From: Diorhabda sublineata
Taxonomy: Eukaryota; Arthropoda; Insecta; Coleoptera; Chrysomelidae
Assembly (NCBI RefSeq): GCF_026230105.1
Contig: NC_079479.1
Coordinates: 33,759,385 to 33,823,384, forward strand
Length of the DNA stretch: 64,000 nt
Direction: 5' to 3'
The position numbers and the translations under genes were made by a program. Every line of letters starts with the position of its first letter. Position 1 is the stretch's first letter. Shown in pieces: positions 12,132 through 24,100 of the stretch. The notes beneath the pieces are model-generated. The model saw only the letters and a program-made list of their open reading frames with translations. It had not been told where the DNA came from and did not search any database.

Positions 12132-15100
12132 CTGAAAATAAAATAAAAGTTTTTCGTATTTCAGCATGTGATAATTGGAGAGCTGATATATAAGGATGTG
12201 ATGGTTTACCACTATGTCAAAAACAACTATCTACATCTCAAGTTCAATAAAAATCGCGAAATGGGGAAAAATTTCGAAAAAACAACACAACAAATCAAAT
12301 TAACACACAAAACAAAATATACTAACACTGAACAGCTAAGTGATGCCAGCCGGAAATAGACTGATGGTTGAATAGAGCAGGCGCGGGTATAGGGGGTGTT
12401 TCGTTGTCACCCCCTCTTACAACTGGCGCAAAAGCACTTTTTTCTTTATCCACATTTTCGTGTATTGTATAATTAGAGGGAAAATTATAGTTAGGCACTT
12501 CAGTTGTTACTAAAATTGAAAACAAAAAATAAATTATGTAAAGAAAAACAAAATTAAAAAAATAAAATAACAAATTATTACGAAGAATATATACCAATGG
12601 TTGGAGTCTTTTTTGAGATATTTAGGAGATCAACCAAAGCTAACGATAATGATAATTTGAAATTGAGTACACTTTTCGTCCACACAGTTATATGAACTGC
12701 TTCTTTAACTGGTAAAACATCTGAAAAAACTAATTAACGACTAAGCATGATTTTAAATTTTCTTAGCTGTTTCTAATGACTCCAATAGTTCAGAAATGGT
12801 TTTGGATTCGATTTAAAAACAATTTCAATTGATTTTGATGATCGAAATGCAAAAAGAATAGTCAGTCAGTCCAATGCTTTTGTAGCACTTTATCTAACTG
12901 TATAGTTTAAGGTACAACAAAATTTTTACATATTTCCTTCTGAAATATAATTAAAACTCATTTCTGTATTTTAAAGTTCTGTAGTTTGTCATAGTTTTTT
13001 CCATTTCCTATTGTTCCAATCCAGTAAATTCTCAGTTATTTCGAAATATTTGGCAGTCGCCCCAAGTATAAATATTAAGTCTCTGCTAGAATTTTAGTTT
13101 CAAGCATGAAAAATTTAAACTAGAAATAATTGCCATGTCTTATGAACAAAATTAAGATATGAAGAAATCGTTCAATCACTTTATTAGAATGGGAATACCC
13201 AGACAAATAATTCACGATATCTGTCGGTGTGTTGAGTCATGTGTCTTACGGAAAACTACGAGTCAGTTTCCGAAAACTTAAAATGGATAAGAAATATGTA
13301 GGCAACATTCTAAAGGAATATAATATATTTTAAAATCAAGAAAATTGCCATAACAATTGGGAAACAATAAATGAAACATAAATCAAAGTTTAAAAGTCTC
13401 AGTGACTATGAGTTTTCGCCCGCTCAAGGTCTGGAAATAATTATCGACGAAAATTTATTGTCAAATTGGCAAGGAAATAAATTGATAAATGTATTTTAGA
13501 ATACAAAACGTTAAATATTGGTATAGTTGCCGATATATTCTCGTCAATATACATTTGTCATTCGGTAAAACCTGAAACGTACATTCTGATGATTTGAAAG
13601 CAACTATACTTGACATAACATTCGGCAAACGCTAGATTCAGTATTCCATAATGTAATGCAACATTTAAAAACAAAAATTAGGAAAGCGAAACCACTGAGC
13701 TTTGATTCAATTATATAAAAAGTGTGTAATAATAGTAAAATAATCATTGCTTCATAAAGTAGTACATATTTTTCAACCCCATACCCTTAAATATTCAAAA
13801 GTAATGACGAAAGTATGATTTTAATGAAATAAACTCACTTGGTGTTGAGTTGAATATTCCTGCTGACGGTGATCCCGGTAGCATATTGGATAACTGCGAA
13901 CTGCTAGTTGGTGTTGCTCCTCCATATCCTCCATTGATGTTACCGCTGCTACTTCCGCCCGCGTACGAACCTCCCCCGTTCGAAGAATGAGGCGTTGATG
14001 CGTTCGAGCAGTAGCCACCTCCGCGTGGAGATACACTGCTACTTTGTGTCCGCCCCCCGTAGTCTTCTAAAAGAAAAACCCTAGGGTAAGAAATTTCATG
14101 TCAGTAATAATGAAATACATCGACTTGGAATTTATCACAATCAAAATTAGTCAGTAAAAAATTTCAATGTCAAATATCATAGAGATAGTTCTTAATGGCG
14201 GTCCATTCTGAAGCACCAATTTTTACCAATTTAAAAGTGACCAAACTTTCAATAATATCAATTATAAAATTCCTAGCTGCAACTGTTGACATCTGTAGTT
14301 ACCAAAATTGAATGACTTCAATGAACAGCGAAGTTTAACGAATAAAAACCGCCCTGAGTACTAAGCGGTGAAGTGTGAGAAGTATATCTGGGATAAAATG
14401 AAAATTTTCCTTCTAATTCTACAAAAATGTAATTAACCATACTTTCAACAATAAATTTCTTACTATAGCATCTACTAAGCAAAAATCTGAAGCAAGGAAG
14501 GACAAGCACCTTCTGTCCACTGACCGTTTCCGTTGTCCTGAACGCTGACAGCCAACTGACCGGTGTAAGCATTAAACGTCGAAGTCATACCATTGTTGCC
14601 CATCGTCGGTGATCTGGGTGCTGATAACGTCAGCTGATTGTTTCGAGGCATCGAATATAAGGCCTCTGCTAAGTCTGCTGCTCTCTTTAATATTATTTCC
14701 TACAAATAAATCATTAATTAACGACAAATACTTTCTTAAATTAAAGATTTTTCTGTTAGTAAATTTAATCAGATTATATAAACACGCGGAAGGGTATTAT
14801 CATTAGATATACTCACTTTTGGTAGTTTTTCAGGATCTCCCGGATGCCTCGGTATGAGTTTTTGTAGTCTTTGAAAACCGTAATCTATCGTTGGTTCGTT
14901 GAGGGCTGTAATTAGAAAAGTTATTTCATATTAACTGTTGTAAAATACTCATTTTCTAACGTGAAGGAGAAATATTGAAAAACCAATGAGAAATTCTGCA
15001 ACTTTTAGCATTAAAAAACACGAAAATTGTAGAGGTTGCTAAAATTGACAGTATAAAAATTCATTTATCATATTTCTCGTCACATCTCGTATTATAATCA

Positions 15101-18100
15101 TGTTGTAATTAGATCTCAAATATTTTGTATCGCGTTTATTTTGGAAATTTTAATACTTACAAACATATACAAATCTGCCAGGTGCTCCTTTACAAAATTG
15201 TTTAGATTTATATGATAAAGTTACTTCTACAACTCCCGGTATATGTCGAGGAGGTGTTTGAACTCGTATTGCGTGAGGCGTTATCAACTGAAAATTAAAA
15301 AATAATACATTTCGTTAAATTAAATGATTATTATAAAACATAGTTGATTTGAATAGGAAAAAAATACATTTTATAATACTACAAATTTTTGTTGCTTCCC
15401 TCGTAATTGATTTTTCGCTCCCCACTATCAAGAATGAAAACACGGATGTGGATGGATACACCCATTATACCTCCCTATGAAATATTTTTAGCCTTCGTAT
15501 TTACGACCCTTCTTAAAGTATCTCTATTTTCGAAGCTCCCTTTTCTTATTTTTGCTACTTCTAATAATCATAGACGTAGACATCTTGGAAATATTTGGAA
15601 AGCATAAGCAGTTACTTCGAATTTTCAGAACAAAAAAAAACTATTAAGTCTTCAAAAAACTCAATAAGTCTCCGCATCGCTTGTTGGCTTCTAATTTAAT
15701 AAGCATTTCAATCAAAGTTGTTTTCAACTATGAATCATGAATAAAATGTGAAAAAAATTTTCCTTTTATATTGAAATTTGAAGCATAGTTTTGAGCAATA
15801 AGCAAAAGCAAGACAATTCTAGTATTAATTCCTTATTAGATCGTATTGAGAGTTGTTTTTCTCAAAAAGTCATAGTAATAATTTTTATTTATTATGAATT
15901 AAGTATCAATTTATATTTTTAAAGCCTATAGAACGTACTAGTAATATCAGAATGCTTCTAAAAAAATATAAGTCACGCCTATGATGGCGAATAAAATCTT
16001 ACCTCGCTCCATACGAGCATAGTGCCAAAAACGACTTGTAGTCCATCAAAAAAGTTATCTCCCACTATAATAACTGTCGATCCTCCGGCCGTCCAACCTT
16101 CGCTGGGACTGATCGCTTTTATACAGGGGGTCGCTACTGGAAGAGGCGGGTACAGTCCTGGAAATTGGCCTGTGCACATCATATTGATGTAACCTTATTA
16201 TTTGAGAAAAACAATGCTTATATTGTTTAGTATTAAAACAGTTTGACGTATTTGATTATAAACTTTAATTAGATAATATTAAAGTGCTGTTTTTGGTTTC
16301 TTTATAAATAGTACTTTGTATCTCAAAAACGTCAAACCACATCTTTTTAATATATTAAACAAAACAAGGAATATTTTCCAATCATTTAATTAAATTGAAT
16401 AAATTCAGAATAGTTTAAATAGCCACAAACAGTAACCGTCTCGTCTTCAAAACTGGACGTACCAATTTGCACCAATATCAACAACATTTTTTCTAAATTA
16501 GAAGATAAAGTTTGAAGTTATGTCGAGTGTAAATCAGTACTGATCAGTATAAATTGCAAACGTATTAAGTAGTTGTAAGGGGTGCCACCCCGAAAAGAGC
16601 TGCGAAACTGATTACGTAGTACTTTTGGATTGTTAACTTTATTGTTGGCTACGGTTTCAAATGAAATACAAAATAATAATAATAACTCATTCTAACTTAA
16701 CGTAACTTAACCTAATCTAACCTAACACAACCTAACCTAACCTAACAAACAATTTTTTTTTTGAAAAGTCGCTTAGTCAAATTTGTAAAATGAAAATATC
16801 AAACTGAATTGAAGTATGGAATACACATAAACAAGGAATATTTTCCAATCATTTAATTCAATTGAATAAATTCAGAATAGTTTAAATAGCCACAAACAGC
16901 AACTGTCTCGTCTTCAAAACTGGACGTACCAATTTGCACCAATATCCACAAGATTTTTTCTAAATTAGAAGATAAAGTTTGAAGTTATGTCGAGTGTAAA
17001 TCAGTACTGATCAGTATAAATTGCAAACGTATTAAGTAGTTGTGAGGAATGCAACCCCGAAAAGAGCTGCGAAACTGATTAAGTAGTACTTTTGGATTGA
17101 TAACTTTATTGTTGGTTACGGTTTCAAATGAAATACAAAATAATAATAATAACTCATTCTAACTTAACGTAACTTAACCTAATCTAACCTAACACAACCT
17201 AACCTAACCTAACAAACAATTTTTTTTTTGAAAAGTCGCTTAGTCAAATTTGTAAAATGAAAATATCAAACTGAATTGAAGTATGGAATACACATAAACA
17301 AGGAATATTTTCCAATCATTTAATTCAATTGAATAAATTCAGAATAGTTTAAATAGCCACAAACAGCAACCGTCTCGTCTTCAAAACTGGACGTACCAAT
17401 TTGCACCAATATCAACAACATTTTTTCTAAATTAGAAGATAAAGTTTGAAGTTATGTCGAGTGTAAATCAGTACTGATCAGTATAAATTGCAAACGTATT
17501 AAGTAGTTGTAAGGGGTGCCACCCCGAAAAGAGCTGCGAAACTGATTACGTAGTACTTTTGGATTGTTAACTTTATTGTTGGCTACGGTTTCAAATGAAA
17601 TACAAAATAATAATAATAACTCATTCTAACTTAACGTAACTTAACCTAATCTAACCTAACACAACCTAACCTAACCTAACAAACAATTTTTTTTTTGAAA
17701 AGTCGCTTAGTCAAATTTGTAAAATGAAAATATCAAACTGAATTGAAGTATGGAATACACATAAACAAGGAATATTTTCCAATCATTTAATTCAATTGAA
17801 TAAATTCAGAATAGTTTAAATAGCCACAAACAGCAACTGTCTCGTCTTCAAAACTGGACGTACCAATTTGCACCAATATCCACAAGATTTTTTCTAAACT
17901 AGAAGATAAAGTTTGAAGTTATGTCGAGTGTAAATCAGTACTGATCAGTATAAATTGCAAACGTATTAAGTAGTTGTAAGGGGTGCCACCCCGAAAAGAG
18001 TTGCGAAACTGATTACGTAGTACTTTTGGATTGATAACTTTATTGTTGGTTACGGTTTCAAATGAAATACAAAATAATAATAATAACTCATTCTAAGTTA

Positions 18101-21100
18101 ACGTAACTTAACCTAATCTAACCTAACACAACCTAACCTAACCTAACAAACAGTTTTTTTTTTGAAAAGTCGCTTAGTCAAATTTGTAAAATGAAAATAT
18201 CAAACTGAATTGAAGTATTTTTGAGAAAATTTCATTAATTAAGACTTATTCTGACCCCTTAATGATTAATAGTATCATTGGACATGCCATGCATGACATG
18301 ATATAAAATGGCGTCTTAAACGTCTTCACATGAAACTGAGGAACATATACTTTCAATATTTCGTATATAAACTCATGGATTATTTTCCATAAAATTATGA
18401 ACATCCAATTTGACGGTACTCAGATAAAACTACCGAGTGTGAGAAAATTTGAGCTGATAATTCTGATACTAATAAAAAAGTTGATGTATAAATAATATTG
18501 AAAACAATTTTTGTCAAAAACTAACCTCGAAAAAATATATAGATTCAACAATTTTTCATAAACGGCGGTATATTAAATAAAACCGAGTTACGATCAATTT
18601 CTCGTGACATAAAAAAGAGAATAAAAGAGTATAAAAACACAATTTCGAATATGATAAGGTTGAGTGCCATTAGTTACCATCTCGTCATTCAATAAATCAA
18701 GTGTTTCGAGGAAATTTCATCAAGTTCGTAGGGAATGAAATGGCAACGCGAAACTCTAATTCACGGCAAACTCGATTCCGCAAATTTCCAAGTCAAAATC
18801 TTAGGATAAAACAACGTAGAATATTAACGGAGAAGAGTAGGTGAAACACGACATGTTTCACTTGTTTTCCAGGACGAGGAAAATCAGGAGTGGATTTAAA
18901 AAATCCATAGTTTTTGTTCATTAAGTAGACAATTTTTTAAATAAATTATTTTTTATCCATCATCATTTATCGGTCACGAAGAAACGTAATTTGTATTAAT
19001 TTGTATTAAGAGAAAGAAATTACAAACGGAATTCCTGTAAGTGTTAAAATAAATGCAACAGAGGTCCGGCGAATCATGTCAAGCTGTCCGCGAAGAGTTT
19101 CAATCTCCTTCAATTGCAGTTCGGAGCTCGGGAACGATGCGTGGTCTTCTTGCAAAAAAACACGATCCTAGAAAAGACCCTCTCAACTAATCATCGTCGT
19201 ATTTTCCAAAATTATTCACCATTAAATAACTATTCCCCAGTGTTTGATCGTTGTCCATTTTCCCAAGTAAATATTCGAGTATTTTTAGAAAACTTTAACC
19301 CTCAAAAAAGTGTGAACCCACCAACCTTCCGCGTAGATACCTGCCAACGTACACACACACCAGGTAGGTTTAATTCTTCCTGACTGAAGACGTAAGGATT
19401 CTTGTCCTTCCAGTACACTGGAATGCTAGAACTGTGGATCATCCTAACTGTATCGCAAAATTCCAATCTGAGAGCGAAATCATCTTCGTGAAGTGCGTGG
19501 AGGAGACGCGATAGTGCATGCGGTGCGTCGGCAACAGAGCCCGTTTCTCCCATTTCACATGTTATGTGCATAATTCAATGCAATATTTCATATTCTTTGT
19601 ATGCCACATTTCTCATGATGTCAGCTCTTGGTACCTTTTCGTAATTCGTTCGTTCTACCTCTGCCGGTGAGATATCATAATCATGTTGTTTAGATTTATT
19701 GTTTATGCTTAAAATATTCTTTATCTGTTTCTTTTTACTCGATTTTTGATTACTATTAAGTCAATTTCCTCATTTTCTTCAGCTTGTTAAAATAATTCAT
19801 TTCTTGTTTCATGATCAACAAGATTCATTTCAATTAATACTTGTTTCTATCATATTTTATACGAAATATTTCGGTAATCCAATTGGTGTTTTATAAGTGA
19901 AGTGGCGTTCAACAAAGACCATAAATTTAAATCCAAAAGTGTCCACCTTTCCTTTTCCACTTCCACTATCCTTGACATTTTCACTTCTTCCTCCACTGAA
20001 CTGGATCGCGAACCAATTTTACAAAGTTTTGGGATCGCGACTCGGGCCCTGCATACAAACGACAAACTTTTCTTCCGACGTTGTCAAACTTAACAACGAA
20101 TAGGCTTTATAAACGTTGAAATTACATTCCGAGATTTAATCTCAGCAAATTTTATTTGACTGTTTAATTTTATGTATAAATCCTCAATATTTAGTTATAA
20201 TATAATGCTTTTTTCGTATATAATTTTGAATAAATATTGCAAATTTCTTCACTCGACATGTCACTTAGTTTAATTCTTGTTGAATGTTGAATTTAAATTA
20301 GATAATGATTCTTCTTTGTTTGTATAATCCTACATCATGTGATTTTCAATATTCCATTTACTAAATTGAAATAATTTATTAAAATAAAGTGATTCGTTTA
20401 AATTTTGAAATTTATGGGGATTGAAGAGACAATTCATGATGGCTTAAAAGATATTGAAACTACTCTATCTAATCCCATAGTAAAACGATAAAATGGATTA
20501 TAATATATTATATAATTAACAAAATTAACTACATTTTGTTTTTTAAAATTCATACAAACCTAGCAACTGATTAACATTAACGAAATACCTAATGCATGAA
20601 ACTGACGATGATATTGATGAAATACTTGATGTTATTATTGATTATTATTGATTATTATAGTGTCTGGTATGAATATCACTAACAAATCCATAAATATCAG
20701 TTTGCAAATCCAAATTATGACAAATATTCTGCCAATTTTTTTTAAAAATTTGGAATTTAGCGGTCATTTATCTTGATGTATCCTTTTTATAGCCTTCCAC
20801 AGGACTATAGAGATAAGACGGAAAATGTGTCATGTTGTAAGTTGATTGATATGTATCATTTTTTAAATAAAGTATGAAGGTAATTATTTTGACTACACTA
20901 GTCCACAATGGCTTATAGTTTTGATAACCTTTGAGTCCAACGCAATGAAGATTCGAAGTTGGCTTAATTGATTGAATTGAATATCTCACAAAAACGAATC
21001 AACTGAAAAATCCAGACGTTATAAATTTCTAAAATTACTATTATTCTGTTATGAACTCGTCCACTGACATAGACCGTAATGTCAACTGTCATGTTTTTAT

Positions 21101-24100
21101 ATACGGCGGCAATTTCTTGAAATTGTTTTTTTTTCAACTTATTCGCAGTACGTTGTCCTCTTTGCTTGCTTACATTCTAAAACCGATTTATTGAAAAATC
21201 CGTTCTATATAAATAGACGATTGTTTATCAATGAATCCGTCAGTAAATAATGAAATCTCATCGTAAAAAGTAATCGGTAAATTCAAATAAATTAGTGAAT
21301 AGTAAAATGATTGAAAGAATAACGCATTGGACTCCACTGAGGCTAAGGAGAGGAGGCAGGCCGAGAAAGAATTGGAGAATAGAGGAGGATTTAATAAAGA
21401 GAGCTGGAGGAAAAATGCTGGAACCGAAAGGAATGGAAAATAATAACAAAAGCAGAAAAGACAAACGATGAACTATAAAGAGAAAAAATATAAAACGAGG
21501 AGAGATCCACATAAAAAAAAAGATTTTAAAGAGCTACAAACGATTGCCGGAATCCATAGGATTGAAAGGCTTTATGATGATGAAATTCTTAGTGGTTAAT
21601 TTAGAGAAGTGTTAAGTTTAGTGAATTTAGTGTTGTGTAAAAATAAATTGATAAAAATGGGAGTTGCCCTCCGCATCTGCCCAATTTTATATTCTATTAA
21701 CATAACATAACAGGACAGGCTTCTTGATCTACGTCAGTAGATTAGTTGGTAACATATATTGGTATTATGCTTAAAATAATTGTATTATTAGATTCAAAAA
21801 AGTATTCTGATAGATTTATTTAATATATCATTAAAATTATAATTATTTTTCATTAATTCCTCATTTCTTTGACCTTTTGATATGTTTATATGATATTTAA
21901 TATTGTGTTGGTCAGAACCAAATGCGATACCCCGATTTTGTATCCTAGACAGATATTGGATTGAGACTACAGGAAGACATGATTGGGCTCCATCTAAAGA
22001 AGATATTATTTGTTCAGTACACTTCCCAGAGTCTTTTATACTTTTTTTTCTCAAGACTTTTCCATTCAAAACTTGACATGTCTTTGTTTTATTCCGATAT
22101 ATCGATAAAACAAATCAATTCTTTTTGGTTTTTAATCATTATTTAATACGATTTTCTCGAATACATTCTAATGAACGAAATATTTGTCAAAATATGATAT
22201 GAAGTAATTACCTTCTGTGGGATCGAGCCTTTTCGCTCTCCTACCATGTTTCGAATTGTTATGTACAAACATGTTGTCAGATATAGCCAGAAGTGGACCA
22301 TCTACAGCTACTTGCGTCGATATCACTACCTAGAAACAAAATATAACACTAAGTAATAATTATCAATCATATAAAACAAAAAATATATTATTTCATCAAG
22401 AAAAAAACGATTTTTGTCCGTTTTTTTTTCTAATTCACATTTCAACATTGTGTGAAGACATATTTCGTAACTGGAAGACATTTTTTCTACCATGCAACAT
22501 TTTATTTCAAATATAAGACCTGTTTTGTGCAATGTATTAGACTTTTTATAAAGATTTTATGAATAGCTGCAGATTTGCTGTTATACAAAAGAGATGAGTC
22601 CTATCCTGCGCGGCTCGAATTTCTTTAACCCGGTTGGATATTCATTTCAATTTCCATACACTTCTAGATTTACTAGTGAAACGCAGAAACAAGGGTGATT
22701 TTTATTTTTATACCATGTATAAGATAGAGAACGTACGTAAGAATGCAATAACAACGGTGGGAAAAGTCACATTTATTTCCCTGATCTCATTCGAGGTAGG
22801 CAAATGTGAGCAATTTTACATACTTGAATTATTTAGGAGTAGTTCCAAGGGAAGTGTTTTTTTTTTTCGAGCGCAAACCATATTGTGAACAGATACATAA
22901 AACTGATGTGTACCTAGAACATAAACTGCCAACGACCGTTAAAGTTTTATAAAAGAACGATTAAATGTAGAAAAGTCTCATTTTATTACCGATATTTTTG
23001 TTTCAATTCGGTAATACTAGAAGTCGGAATCGAATTTTTTCAAAAAAATATTTTCTGAATGATGAAACATGTTAATATTCGGTTAGCACGAGCTTTTAGC
23101 TTTAGACGAAGCTCGTCGTCTCCCAGGGGTTTATTTGACGAGCTTGCAACAAGTGCCAGCGATCAAAAGTGACCAGACACGTGCACACACTGTCACTGTC
23201 AAGAGAAAAGAGATATTGCTTGACCTGCGTATATCGTTTATCTCACTGGCAAGTAGGATCAATCAGGAAAGACGAATTAGCAGCTACTGGATGCCGCTGA
23301 CGTTAAAAACAGACCAGGAATGGCTCCTGCACGCTACTTCATACCATCCGCAAGGTAACGAAATGGTGGAGCGTTTTTCCAGGAGGTTCAAGGCAGCAAT
23401 ACGGAGCCATTAAAATCACCAATGGACAAAGATAGTGCCATGGATATCCGCGCGATGGAATGCGAAGACATAGACGTTTCTTCGAACGAAATACTATTCT
23501 GGTAGCCCATGTGTTTACCCGGGGAATTCTTTGAATCGGCGAGCCTGGCTACTTTTTGATCTGCTATGGTCTATAAAGTGACATGGCATACGGACATCAT
23601 TCGTCTTTCGAAGTGATTGAACGACAGATAAAATGTTTCATTATTAGAGTCCACAGAAAAGAAAAAACTGGAACGAGACATCATCAGATGACAATGACGT
23701 GACTTGCTACCTACAACTGTCAATAGACACCCGCAGCAGCACAAAATCCATGACAGCAGTTGATAACCAATGGGGATGATGTACAAGCTCAACCACAGCA
23801 GCAGCAGCAGCAATAGCACCCCTGATTGATCGATACCTGTCCCAGGAAATTCCAAGTAACCATCTTATTGTCCAAATAATATATAATTGAATTAATTGAG
23901 TCTTCTGTGTGTGAACAGACATGTAACTCATCAATTGTAACCAGTTGGTGACTTCAGTAGCTTTTCAGTTTAGTTTCTTGGCAATTAAAACTTTGTCTGA
24001 TAAAATAAACTAGTTAAAAGCGAAAAATTTTGGTATTAACTGTTTGAAAGTCTGTTTTTTATTATAAATGTTAATCGTAGGAATATATGAAAAAGTATCC

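Larger units (their letters stand above)
16170..22211 (-). other. kn: Large collier intron (about 6 kb)
   Basis: It lies between the KHGRRAKRLD exon and the IPT exon. It contains a 467-bp tandem array (16364-18218), a transposase relic (19040-19680) and an RTE-type relic (21320-21480). The remaining sequence is AT-rich with no recognisable exon. Drosophila Collier carries an extra linker segment at this protein position. I did not find an exon encoding such a segment. Confidence 0.75.

Noticed and set aside
23799..23815. CAG-repeat as a polyglutamine or opa-type exon
   Set aside because: Only about five units. The frames around it are interrupted and it lies in a collier intron beside a gypsy relic.
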